In this document: positions 1 to 7,344 of the stretch, in pieces | Layout: each line of letters begins with the position of its first letter | Position numbering within the stretch: the first letter of the stretch is position 1 | Assembly (NCBI RefSeq): GCF_023953965.1 | Contig: NZ_JAMLIX010000001.1 | Coordinates: forward strand, 558,001-622,000 | Direction: 5' to 3' | Source of the DNA: Bosea sp. (in: a-proteobacteria) | Lineage (GTDB): Bacteria; Pseudomonadota; Alphaproteobacteria; Rhizobiales; Beijerinckiaceae | DNA length: 64,000 nucleotides | Program-made: the position numbers and the translations under genes | Notes under the pieces: generated by a model | Database searches by the model: none | What the model was told of the DNA's origin: nothing | What the model saw: only the letters and a program-made list of their open reading frames with translations

Positions 1-1254
1 GACGAGCTCGGCTTCTTCAAATCTTGGAGTTCGACCCTCACGGATATGCCGCCCGTGTTCAGACGCAAATCCCCAAAGCTTCTCGATTGCGGTGTCCATG
101 GGTTTGGGGATGTTCAGTTCGGTGGCAAGCTGACCGATAGTCTTTTTGGGATCTCCAGTGACATCACGAGCGACACATTCGAGCGCGTTCATCGCATGGT
201 GGATCGCGCCAGTCACGTCGGCAGTGGGACGCCGGGAAATGTCACGCAATGCCTCATGGATCTCGGAGGTAGCAGTCGGCCGGCGACTAGATTTTGCCAG
301 ATCGGCAGCAGCTTCTAGCGCGTGATTGAACGCTTCCGAGCCGCGTGCGACGATGACGCCACCTCGCATTTGCCAACCGATGCCAAGCTCGACAAACAGA
401 TCGTTTACCCGACTCTTGCAAGAACTTGCGGCATCAGGGTTCCTCGCTGCTAGTCGCGCGTAAAAACCTTCCGCAATATCATACACCTTAAACCAAGGTG
501 CATCCTCAACGAGATATCGCACTTCGTCGAAAATATTCGGGTATTCGGACCAATTGTTGGCGTCTGGTTTCTTGAGGAGCTTTCCGCAAACCTCCATTCG
601 GGCGTTCGAGGGGGACAATCCGAGATCATCCGCAAACTGAACCACCGCGAAGCGCAATTCGTCTGGCGAGTCCTCGCGAACGGTGATCGGCGGTTCGTCC
701 GGACGAAACCCAAAGCGCTTAGAAAACGGCTGTTCAGTCGACACAGGATAGCTGCCTTTCTGGCCAACGGGATCATCGTTGTGCATCGTGGTCGAAGAGG
801 TCGGGGTGAGATTGGCTTTCCTCGCTCCCTTGACCATTCCGAAGCCGAAATCTTTCACGCTTTTGATACGGATATCTTCCAATCGTGCTTCGAAAGCCTT
901 GGCGCGCTCGTCAATCAGCTTTGTATCCGAGATGCCAAGGCGGTCTATGCCAAGCTTCCAACGCTCCAGCACAGCCGTTGCCAACGTGCGGCCGAAAGAT
1001 GCCAACAGGCTTTGATGAGCAGGCAACGCAGTTCCGGCCAGTTCGATAGCGAATTCCGCAGCCTGGTCGATCGCCTCTTGGTAGATGGTGGCGACAGACC
1101 CTTCTGCGGCTAGAACCGTGTTGCCGGAGGCAAGCATTCCTTTTGCGCTTTGTTGGCGCATGACCGTTTGAACGGCCTGCGCTGCGGCATCGGCTGCATC
1201 CCGCTGAACGCTTTCCAGCCGCTCACCCAGATGCTGGTCGATTGGCGAGATCAT
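1..1254 (-). CDS. AbiJ/HEPN-like abortive infection protein, C-terminus cut by window edge
   Basis: Reading the minus strand from an ATG at 1254 gives 418 codons without a stop to base 1, so the gene continues outside the window. A TAG lies in frame just upstream of this ATG, which supports the start. Residues 1-150 are helix-rich with no recognised domain. Residues about 195-310 resemble the AbiJ N-terminal domain 4 type, with WFKVYDIAEGFY at 254-265. Residues about 325-418 (ALECVARDVTGDP, then EKLWGFASEHGRH) resemble the Abi/HEPN C-terminal domain found in candidate RNases of abortive infection. The reading is by eye, so domain names are probable and not proven. The neighbour is a toxin-antitoxin pair on the same strand, which suits a small defence cluster. 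Confidence 0.75.
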   Translation of the reverse strand, partial: MISPIDQHLGERLESVQRDAADAAAQAVQTVMRQQSAKGMLASGNTVLAAEGSVATIYQEAIDQAAEFAIELAGTALPAHQSLLASFGRTLATAVLERWKLGIDRLGISDTKLIDERAKAFEARLEDIRIKSVKDFGFGMVKGARKANLTPTSSTTMHNDDPVGQKGSYPVSTEQPFSKRFGFRPDEPPITVREDSPDELRFAVVQFADDLGLSPSNARMEVCGKLLKKPDANNWSEYPNIFDEVRYLVEDAPWFKVYDIAEGFYARLAARNPDAASSCKSRVNDLFVELGIGWQMRGGVIVARGSEAFNHALEAAADLAKSSRRPTATSEIHEALRDISRRPTADVTGAIHHAMNALECVARDVTGDPKKTIGQLATELNIPKPMDTAIEKLWGFASEHGRHIREGRTPRFEEAELV

Positions 1255-1291
1255 TGATGCCGCGTTATCCTAGGAAAAGCCCGCAATAGGT

Positions 1292-1582
1292 TCAGGCGGC
1301 CTTCAGCGCCTTCTCCACGGCCTCCGGCGCCCGATCAATCACCTTGAGAAAGGCCTGTGCAGTGCGGTCCATCTGCCGCCGGCCCTGCTCCCAATCCCGG
1401 AGCGTCGCGGCGCTGAGACCGAATTTCTTCGCAAAGGCGTCCTGAGAGAGCCCGAGGCGCTTGCGGATGGCGGCCACGTCCACTGCCTCCACCGTGATCG
1501 TGCGCGCCGGCTTCGCCTTCCCCTGCGCGATAGCCAGCGCCTCGTTGGCACTCTCAAGCAGTTCCTGGCCGAACTTCGTCAT
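1292..1582 (-). CDS. HTH antitoxin of HigBA/RelBE-type pair
   Basis: This 96-residue protein carries an XRE-type helix-turn-helix at about residues 38-75 (IRKRLGLSQDAFAKKF, then SAATLRDWEQGRRQMD). It should neutralise the toxin encoded just upstream and, with it, repress the operon. It starts one base after the toxin stop codon, so the two are translationally linked in the toxin-first order typical of higBA modules. Its helix-turn-helix is in the C-terminal half after a short N-terminal segment, as in the short antitoxins that accompany DUF1044-like toxins. The likely operator is the palindrome upstream of the toxin. Function is inferred from family and arrangement. Confidence 0.85.
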   Translation of the reverse strand: MTKFGQELLESANEALAIAQGKAKPARTITVEAVDVAAIRKRLGLSQDAFAKKFGLSAATLRDWEQGRRQMDRTAQAFLKVIDRAPEAVEKALKAA

Positions 1583-1583
1583 G

Positions 1584-1940
1584 TCACTGGCCTCCTGTCT
1601 TCGCCTGCGCCCTGTAGGTTTCCGCGATCCTCGGCAGCACCTTCGCGAGGTCGTTCCGCTCCGCCTTGCTGAGATTGGCGCGCTTGCCCTTGTCGATCAG
1701 CGCCAGCAGGAAGAGCGGTACGTCATCACCTCCGAAATAATGGATCGTGCGGTAGCCTCCGCTTTTTCCCTCGCCCCGGCCGGCATGGCGCATCTTGCGA
1801 GCGCCGCCGGTCCCGACCATCAACTCGCCGCCGCGGGGATCACTCGCGATCGTGGCGGCGATCTCCTGAATCTCGTCATCGTCCAGCCCTGCCGCCTTGG
1901 CCTGTCGCTCAAATACCGAAGTCAGCAGGACGCTATGCAT
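1584..1940 (-). CDS. RelE/HigB-type toxin (DUF1044-like)
   Basis: The 118-residue product matches the RelE/HigB-2 family in length and pattern, including DPRGGELMVGTGG and the core GYRTIHYFGGDDVPLFLLALIDKG, split here as GYRTIHYFGG and FLLALIDKG. These toxins are mRNA interferases acting at the ribosome. The gene is first in a two-gene operon with the HTH antitoxin 1 bp downstream. A perfect palindrome lies 9 bp upstream of its start and is the probable autoregulatory site. Stabilisation of this chromosomal segment is the likely role, by inference. No truncation is seen. Confidence 0.85.
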   Translation of the reverse strand: MHSVLLTSVFERQAKAAGLDDDEIQEIAATIASDPRGGELMVGTGGARKMRHAGRGEGKSGGYRTIHYFGGDDVPLFLLALIDKGKRANLSKAERNDLAKVLPRIAETYRAQAKTGGQ

Positions 1941-1948
1941 GTGATCTT

Positions 1949-1965
1949 ATACGGCAATGCCGTAT
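1949..1965. promoter_or_regulatory. Palindromic operator of the toxin-antitoxin operon
   Basis: ATACGGCA-A-TGCCGTAT is a perfect inverted repeat with 8-bp arms around one base, sitting directly upstream of the toxin start. This is the expected position and form of an operator for an XRE-type antitoxin. Confidence 0.7.
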
Positions 1966-2026
1966 GATGGTCCAGTGCCGTGGCAATGGTAAGAGGCGCA
2001 TCGGACTTTCCGAAAGGGCCAGCATC

Positions 2027-2335
2027 ATGAAGTTCCTTGCGCCGCTCACCATCATCGGCGTCTGTCTCTCCCACCCCGCGGCCGCTGCCGTCTCCGGCTT
2101 CTATGACAGCGCTGCGCAGCTCGAGGCCATCATGCAGAGCAGCCAGGTGGCAGACGTAGTGAAGCAACTGCCGCTTCGGTCGATCGCCCGCGCAGGCTCG
2201 CGCAAGGACGACGGAACGCTCCGCTGGCGTGTTCGCACCGATCGCTGCACGCTGGTCATCTATCTCAGCGCTAACCTGCCGCAGGGCGTGGGCAAGACCA
2301 CCTATGAGGTTAAGGAAGTCGGCGCCTGCAAATGA
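2027..2335 (+). CDS. Small exported protein of unknown function
   Basis: The predicted product has 102 residues and begins with a classical signal peptide (MKFLAPLTIIGVCLSHPAAAAV), cleaved probably after the AAA run, leaving a mature domain of about 80 residues. The frame is open further upstream to 1964, but the ATG at 2027 is chosen because it places the signal peptide at the N-terminus. The mature part ends KTTYEVKEVGACK and contains a second Cys near DRCTLVI, so one disulfide is possible. I do not recognise the family. It diverges from the toxin-antitoxin operon. Confidence 0.6.
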   Translation: MKFLAPLTIIGVCLSHPAAAAVSGFYDSAAQLEAIMQSSQVADVVKQLPLRSIARAGSRKDDGTLRWRVRTDRCTLVIYLSANLPQGVGKTTYEVKEVGACK

Positions 2336-2481
2336 CCCAGGGCGCCTGATACCGCCGAGGACAAAACGGGGCGCCGATACATTGGCGACTTTCCGCTGCA
2401 AATCGAGGCCCGGCGTCGCGGCGTCAGCTTGCTCACAGATGAGAGGCGGTTCGCCTCATCTCGCCACATTCCCGTAACGCC

Positions 2482-2706
2482 TCAGCCACACCCGTTCCGT
2501 GTGATACCCGTCACGCGCCAGGTATCGGCCAGGCCCTTCCCGTCGATCGCGACCGTGTTGATCAGCATGCGGCACTGGCGCGGCGCCGCGACTATCGGCA
2601 CACCATAGCTGCCAGGAACGACGCGCGTGCTCGCCGGGCCGTTGACGATAAAGGTCCGGCCCGAGCCTTCCGCAAGCAGTTCAATCTGGGGTGGCGGACG
2701 CCATCA
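2482..2706 (-). pseudogene. C-terminal relic of a small lipoprotein family
   Basis: The minus strand encodes about 73 residues (GSGRTFIVNGPAS, VVPGSYGVP, DTWRVTGITRNGCG, stop) with an in-frame TGA at its upstream end and no start. The same protein family recurs at 3831-4178 (GSGRSFIVYGATT, VTPGSYGTP, DSWRVTRINRS). It is therefore the C-terminal remnant of a duplicated gene, cut near 2706. Confidence 0.6.
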
Positions 2707-3229
2707 ACCTGTGCTGCTGTTCGGCTCGAGCATAGTAGTCCGGGGAGTAGACATTTTGTCCGACGAGCTAAGCAAGCAGCGCCAGGTCGCCGTCTTTGTT
2801 GCTGAGGCAGCAACGCCGTCCGACCTCGACGCTATCAAGACATGGGCCGGCAAGCTGCTCGAAATCCGGGCCTCCTCGATGAGCAAGCTGGCGAAGGCAA
2901 AAGCGGCGGTTTCCCTCACCGCGCCGAGCAAGGTCGTTTGGCCCGTCGCCAAGATGGTGGCGAAAGAGGCAAAGCGAATCGGTTGGGACGATCGCAGCAA
3001 GACCGCACGTCTCGGCCTTGGCGGCGCTGCCGTCGGCGCGGCAGTTTTCGGCGGTAAGAGCGCAGGCATTGCCGCCCTCGGTACGGCCGTGGGCGTACCG
3101 TTATGGGTCGTGCTCGGTGCCGGCGCCTCGTTCGCGAATGTGCTGATCGAGGAAGTCACGCGTCGGAAAACAAAGATCAACGGCGCCAGTTACACCGTGA
3201 TCGACGCCGAGCGTGTGGATCCGAGCTAG
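2627..3229 (+). CDS. Putative membrane protein, start uncertain
   Basis: The frame is open for 200 codons. The first 40 residues overlap the antisense lipoprotein relic and are probably not translated, so a later start such as TTG 2756 is plausible. The body (DELSKQRQVAVFVAEAATPSDLDAIKTWAGK) is soluble and charged. It is followed by a Gly/Ala-rich hydrophobic stretch (GLGGAAVGAAVFGGKSAGIA, then VPLWVVLGAGASFANV) forming one or two membrane segments. I do not recognise the family. Codon use looks coding through to the stop at 3229. Confidence 0.5.
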   Translation: MLAGPLTIKVRPEPSASSSIWGGGRHQPVLLFGSSIVVRGVDILSDELSKQRQVAVFVAEAATPSDLDAIKTWAGKLLEIRASSMSKLAKAKAAVSLTAPSKVVWPVAKMVAKEAKRIGWDDRSKTARLGLGGAAVGAAVFGGKSAGIAALGTAVGVPLWVVLGAGASFANVLIEEVTRRKTKINGASYTVIDAERVDPS

Positions 3230-3830
3230 CATTCAAAAGGCAGCTAAGGCGGACGCTCCTGATCGGCCTTGTCGCGCAATTCGTAGCGAAAATCGCAACA
3301 TGGAATGTTGCCAGCCGCGAGATCGATTGTCATGATGGGAAGGAGTTGGGGAACGCGACGGCCGTTCTCCAACTCCTAGCCCCTGCCAGTCAGGGTTCCC
3401 CGCTGGGAAAAGCGCCGGGCATGTCTTTCCAAGGGACCATGCCCGGCCGCTCCGTCGTCCTGACACGCGCAGAATGCATGTGATCGCGAGCTGCTCGCAA
3501 GGAAGCTGACCTCCTACTTCCGTGTTTTCGTTTAGAAAAAGTACGATAGGGCTCTTGCTAAACGGCGGGATCCGCAGCGCAACCTGCTAAGAACAAATAC
3601 GGATTCTTCATCCTCCGGCTTACGCCGCGGCGCGAATCTTTTTTTTGACCGCTGTGGACACAACTCGTTGTTTTCGTTGCGAAAAACGCAACGATTCGGC
3701 GCCGCCAAATCCTTTGCGCTTTAAGTTATTGATTTTACGGAGTATTTCCTGTGCGACGCGATTCGCTTGCGGCTCCGGAAATCGACCTTGAACCGGGGCA
3801 GAAGGTCAATTCTTGGAGCCCGTAGTTGAT
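3230..3830. other. Gene-free stretch with one hairpin
   Basis: No convincing coding frame is seen, and the DNA is more AT-rich than its surroundings. It holds a perfect inverted repeat CGTTGCG-AAAAA-CGCAACG at 3675-3693, which could be an operator or weak terminator. No other structure is evident. Confidence 0.4.
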
Positions 3831-4178
3831 TCAGCATGGCCCGCTTCGGTTGATCCGCGTCACGCGCCAGCTATCGGCCGTTCCCTTCGCGTCCGTCGCC
3901 TCCGTCTCGACGAGCATCTGGCATTGGAAGCTGCGCCCGACCGACGGAGTTCCGTAGCTGCCGGGGGTCACGATAGACGTCGTCGCGCCATACACGATGA
4001 ACGACCGGCCCGAGCCCGTTGGATAGGCGCTGGAGGGGATCAGGCTAGTGCGCCGCATGAAGTCGGCCATGGTGCCGCCGACCAGAGACTGGAACAGTGC
4101 TTCGCGTTGAGCGGCGATCTCAGCATTTGTGGTGCAGCCTCAAGCCGCGAGGCAAATCGAAATGGCCCAACCGAACAC
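3831..4178 (-). pseudogene. Small lipoprotein gene with in-frame stop
   Basis: In one frame the minus strand reads a hydrophobic leader (VFGWAISICLAA), then TGA at 4142-4140, then GCTTNAEIAAQREALFQSL and the family body ending RINRSGPC. The leader plus GC resembles a lipoprotein signal with its lipobox Cys, so the stop probably replaced a sense codon such as TGG. It is a paralogue of the relic at 2482-2706. It could still be expressed from the ATG at 4070 as a cytoplasmic fragment, but that would lack the leader. Confidence 0.55.
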
Positions 4179-4274
4179 GCTGCGTCGGGCGACGGCGCCC
4201 CACCGATCCCGACGGCTGTGTGGGACAACCGTGTGGGACAGATTGGCAAACTGAACGTAAGTGCTTGATTTTAT

Positions 4275-4319
4275 TGGCGCGCCCGACACGATTCGAACGT
4301 GTGACCTTTGCCTTCGGAG
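4275..4319 (-). repeat. 3' part of tRNA-Arg(CCG): left attachment site (attL)
   Basis: The minus strand matches nucleotides 33-77 of a tRNA-Arg(CCG), from CTCCGAAGG in the anticodon arm through the T-arm (ACACGTTCGAATCGTGT) and acceptor CGGGCGC to an encoded CCA. The sequence beyond 4319 has no acceptor or D-arm, so this is not a working tRNA. The missing 5' part lies at 50799-50842. The integrase gene begins 185 bp away, as expected of an attachment site. Confidence 0.8.
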
Positions 4320-4450
4320 CAATTTAGGCAGCCCATCCTAAATGCACGCTAGGCCACGCTATGACACTACAACCCAATGAAAACGCTGGACTATTCGGAT
4401 TTTCCCGACGAAATCCATATCCGCAAGTTCGCTCCGATATTCGCCCGGCT

Positions 4451-4471
4451 GCTTCCGTGGTGCTTCCGCGG
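4451..4471 (+). repeat. Paired GCTTCCG repeats, probable integrase arm sites (left)
   Basis: GCTTCCGTGG at 4451 and GCTTCCGCGG at 4462 are direct repeats spaced 11 bp, just upstream of the integrase gene. The same motif with the same 11-bp spacing occurs at 50682 and 50693 near the right end, which suggests arm-type binding sites of the integrase. Confidence 0.55.
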
Positions 4472-4503
4472 AAACAGCCCCTCCATAACGGGGGGATCGC
4501 CTA

Positions 4504-5859
4504 ATGACAAAGCTAACGAAACGAGTGGTCGACGCCGCCGACGCCCGGGAAAAGGACTACTTCATCTGGGACGACGAGCTTCCCGGCTTCGGCCTCCGCG
4601 TGTTCGCGTCGGGCAAGCGCAGCTATCTTATTCAATATCGCGCGCTTGGTCGAACCCGTCGTTACACCATCGGCCTGCACGGGATCTGGACGCCGGAAAC
4701 CGCGCGACAGGAAGCGAAGGCCCAGCTTGGACGCGTCGCTCGCGGCGACAATCCCTCCGAGGAACGGCAGCTCGATCACCAAGCCATGACGGTCAAAGAG
4801 CTATGCTCGCTCTATCTCAAAGACCTCAAGGCGGGCCTGATTCTCGGCAAGGGCGGTCGCCCCAAGAAGGCCACCACCATCGTTACCGACACGGGTCGCA
4901 TTGAACGCCACATCATGCCGTTGATCGGCGCGCGGCGGGTGAAGGATTTAACCAAGGCCGACATCAACAAGGTGCTCAAGGACATCATGGCCGGCAAGAC
5001 GCGAGTGTCGGTCAAGACGAAGAAGCTACGCGGAAAAGCCATCGTGCGCGGCGGCGCCGGTACGGCGACACGCACGGTAGGTCTCCTTGGCGGTATCCTC
5101 ACCTACGCAGTCGATGCCGGCATCATCGACCGCAACCCGGCGCACGGCATCAAGAAACCGAAGGACAATGTCCGCAAGCGCAGGCTTTCCGAGGCGGAGT
5201 ATCGCACTCTCGGCATCATGCTGCGCGAGGCGGCGAAAAGCGAGAAATACGCGACGACCGTCGAGATCATTCGCCAGATCGCCCTGACCGGCTGTCGCCG
5301 GTCGGAGATGATCTCGCTGATGTGGTCGGAGGTCGATACTGAGGCGAGCTGCCTGCGGCTGGAGGACAGCAAGGAGGGCGAGTCCATCCGTCCCATCGGC
5401 CTCCTCGTGGTCGAGTATCTGGAGCAGCGCCGCAAGGGCGCGGAGGGCACCTATGTCTTCCCTGGCCAAGGCGAGGACAATGCCTTCGGCAGCTTCCCCA
5501 ACCATTGGGAGCAGCTATTCAAGGACTCGCCGCTTTCTGACGTTACGCCGCACGTCCTGCGTCATAGCTTCGCCAGCATCGCGAATGATCTGGGCTTCAC
5601 CGAGGTGACCATCGCGGCGCTCGTCGGGCATTCCAAAGGTTCGGTCACGAGCAAGTACATACACACGCTCGATACGGCCCTGATCATGGCTGCCGATACG
5701 ATCTCCGGCTATATTCAGGGGCTGCTCGATGGGGTCAAGTTCAAGCAGACCGCCTACGCGCTAGATCGGAGTTCCCGAAAGGCCGCACTTTCTCACTTCC
5801 TCAAGAAGGCGGTGGAAGACCCGAGCGGGGGCGGACAAGACTTGCCCCTGGCCGCCTAG
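4504..5859 (+). CDS. int: P4-type tyrosine integrase of the ICE
   Basis: The 451-residue protein has the DUF4102-type N-terminal domain (residues about 1-85), a SAM-like core-binding domain and a C-terminal catalytic domain. The active-site set is complete: R265 in TGCRRSE, H350 and R353 in HVLRHSF, H376 in VGHSKGS and Y385 in SKYIH. It catalyses site-specific insertion and excision at tRNA genes. It lies beside the tRNA-Arg 3' fragment and the GCTTCCG repeats, which fits the left attachment site. The gene is followed by a strong hairpin terminator. Length and motifs are normal for the family, so it is probably active. Confidence 0.95.
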   Translation: MTKLTKRVVDAADAREKDYFIWDDELPGFGLRVFASGKRSYLIQYRALGRTRRYTIGLHGIWTPETARQEAKAQLGRVARGDNPSEERQLDHQAMTVKELCSLYLKDLKAGLILGKGGRPKKATTIVTDTGRIERHIMPLIGARRVKDLTKADINKVLKDIMAGKTRVSVKTKKLRGKAIVRGGAGTATRTVGLLGGILTYAVDAGIIDRNPAHGIKKPKDNVRKRRLSEAEYRTLGIMLREAAKSEKYATTVEIIRQIALTGCRRSEMISLMWSEVDTEASCLRLEDSKEGESIRPIGLLVVEYLEQRRKGAEGTYVFPGQGEDNAFGSFPNHWEQLFKDSPLSDVTPHVLRHSFASIANDLGFTEVTIAALVGHSKGSVTSKYIHTLDTALIMAADTISGYIQGLLDGVKFKQTAYALDRSSRKAALSHFLKKAVEDPSGGGQDLPLAA

Positions 5860-5870
5860 GCGGTTTGGTG

Positions 5871-5907
5871 GGGAAGCGAGCTGGACTCTCGGTCTGGCTC
5901 GCTTCCC
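5871..5907 (+). terminator. Hairpin terminator after the integrase gene
   Basis: GGGAAGCGAGC and GCTCGCTTCCC form a perfect 11-bp stem with a 15-nt loop, starting 11 bp after the int stop and followed by GCTTTCT. Confidence 0.7.
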
Positions 5908-5989
5908 GCTTTCTATCGCGGCTAGGCATCGGCCCGCGACGACCTGCCAATTTCCAGCAACGACAACGCGCCTCTGGACTCGGTCCAGC

Positions 5990-6009
5990 ATGTCGATTAG
6001 TCTCGACAT
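5990..6009. promoter_or_regulatory. Probable ArsR operator
   Basis: ATGTCGA-TTAGTC-TCGACAT is a perfect 7-bp inverted repeat with a 6-bp spacer that ends one base before the arsR start codon. ArsR-family operators have this form. A site this close to the ATG implies a very short or absent leader. Confidence 0.6.
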
Positions 6010-6381
6010 ATGGAATCAGATAGCGCCATCCTTGCATTTGCGGCCCTCGCGCAATCGACGCGCCTCGACGTGTTCCGTCTTCTCATGGAGCATGAGCCCG
6101 ATGGATTGGCCGCAGGCGAAATCGCCCGCCAGTTGGACGTTCCGCACAACACCATGTCAACGCATCTGGCGACCCTGACTCGCGCCGGCTTGATCGAGGC
6201 CGAGCGGCACAGCCGCTCGATCATCTACCGGGCGAGGCTCGAGGCGGTGCATGCGCTCACCAGCTTCCTCATCAAGGATTGCTGCGGCGGCCGTCCGGAA
6301 ATCTGCGCCCCGTTGATCGCCGAACTTTCCCCCTGCTGTCCGCCGCAAATCCTCGCCGCCAAGGAGGCCGCCCATGACTGA
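6010..6381 (+). CDS. arsR: ArsR-family arsenic-responsive repressor
   Basis: This 123-residue winged-helix protein carries the ArsR recognition region (EIARQLDVPHNTMSTHLATL, residues about 36-55). A Cys cluster near the C-terminus (KDCCGG, EIC, PCCPP) is suited to binding trivalent arsenic. It should repress the ars operon and release on arsenite. It lacks the ELCVCD-type site in the recognition helix, so sensing probably uses the C-terminal cysteines. Its stop overlaps the start of the next gene by 8 nt, which points to one transcript with the reductases, Acr3 and ArsH. Confidence 0.9.
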   Translation: MESDSAILAFAALAQSTRLDVFRLLMEHEPDGLAAGEIARQLDVPHNTMSTHLATLTRAGLIEAERHSRSIIYRARLEAVHALTSFLIKDCCGGRPEICAPLIAELSPCCPPQILAAKEAAHD

Positions 6382-6901
6382 CCGCATCTATAATGTTCTG
6401 TTCCTCTGCACCGGCAATTCGGCCCGCTCGATCCTCGCCGAGAGCATCCTGACCAAGGACGGCGCCGGCCGCTTCCGCGCCTTCTCGGCCGGGAGCCAAC
6501 CAAAGGGCGCGGTCAACCCCTTCGCCCTGAAGGTGCTCGGAAGCTTCGAGTATCCGACCGATGGCTTCCGCTCGAAAAGCTGGGAGGAGTTCGCCCAGCC
6601 CGGCGCACCCGTCATGGATTTCGTGTTCACCGTCTGCGACAACGCCGCCGGCGAAGCCTGTCCGGTCTGGCCGGGCCAGCCGATGACCGCGCAGCGGGGT
6701 CTTCTATGCCCCAATGCCGTCGAAGGGCCGGACATCGAAAAGGAAAAGGCGTTCGTCATCGCCTTCCGCTATCTCCGAACCCGGATTTCCGTCTTTACGG
6801 CTCTGCCGTTGGCCAGCCTCGACAAGGCTGCGCTTGGCACCAAACTGCGCGAGATCGGCCGCAGCCAAGGCGCTACATCGCCGCGCCCTGACGTGGCGTG
6901 A
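6374..6901 (+). CDS. arsC: Arsenate reductase, low-molecular-weight phosphatase type
   Basis: The 175-residue product has the phosphatase loop LCTGNSARS with C12 and R18. A Cys pair at C88 and C96 (VCDNAAGEACPVW) lies where the thioredoxin-coupled enzymes form their disulfide cascade. It reduces arsenate to arsenite in the cytoplasm for export by Acr3. It overlaps arsR by 8 nt. A second, unrelated arsenate reductase follows immediately, so the operon carries two enzymes for the same step with different electron donors. All key residues are present. Confidence 0.92.
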   Translation: MTDRIYNVLFLCTGNSARSILAESILTKDGAGRFRAFSAGSQPKGAVNPFALKVLGSFEYPTDGFRSKSWEEFAQPGAPVMDFVFTVCDNAAGEACPVWPGQPMTAQRGLLCPNAVEGPDIEKEKAFVIAFRYLRTRISVFTALPLASLDKAALGTKLREIGRSQGATSPRPDVA

Positions 6902-6909
6902 GGCTGGTC

Positions 6910-7335
6910 ATGGACGTCATCATCTATCACAACCCCGATTGCGGCACGTCGCGCAACACGCTGGGTCTGATCCGCAACGCCGGCGTCGAGCCGCATGTCA
7001 TCGAATATCTCAAGACGCCGCCAAGCCGCACGATGCTTGAGCAGCTCGTCGCGCGCATGGGAATCTCCGTTCGCGCGCTGCTGCGCGAGAAGGGCACGCC
7101 TTATGCCGAGCTTGACCTTGGCAACGCGGCTCTGACCGACGATCAGCTTCTCGACGCCGTGATGGCGCATCCCGTCCTCATCAATCGTCCGATCGTCGTC
7201 ACCCCGGAAGGGGTGAGGCTGTGCCGGCCGTCCGAGGAAGTGCTGGACCTGCTGCCGCCGCAGCGCGGGGCCTTCGCCAAGGAAGACGGCGAGCGGGTGG
7301 TCGACGAACACGGCCGCCGCGTCGGGGCGGCCTGA
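6910..7335 (+). CDS. arsC: Arsenate reductase, glutaredoxin-coupled type
   Basis: The 141-residue protein shows the ArsC signature YHNPDCGTSRN with catalytic C11, followed by the RPIVVTPEGVRLCRP arsenate-binding region. It uses glutathione and glutaredoxin to reduce arsenate. The ATG at 6910 is preferred: it has GAGG about 8 bp upstream and begins right at the conserved strand. A GTG at 6898 would overlap the previous gene by 4 nt and add four residues. The gene sits between the other reductase and acr3 in one operon. Confidence 0.92.
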   Translation: MDVIIYHNPDCGTSRNTLGLIRNAGVEPHVIEYLKTPPSRTMLEQLVARMGISVRALLREKGTPYAELDLGNAALTDDQLLDAVMAHPVLINRPIVVTPEGVRLCRPSEEVLDLLPPQRGAFAKEDGERVVDEHGRRVGAA

Positions 7336-7344
7336 GGAAAATCC

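Noticed and set aside
4275..4375. A functional tRNA-Arg at the left ICE end
   Set aside because: Only nts 33-77 are present. The adjoining sequence cannot form the acceptor or D-arm, so it is an attachment-site remnant.
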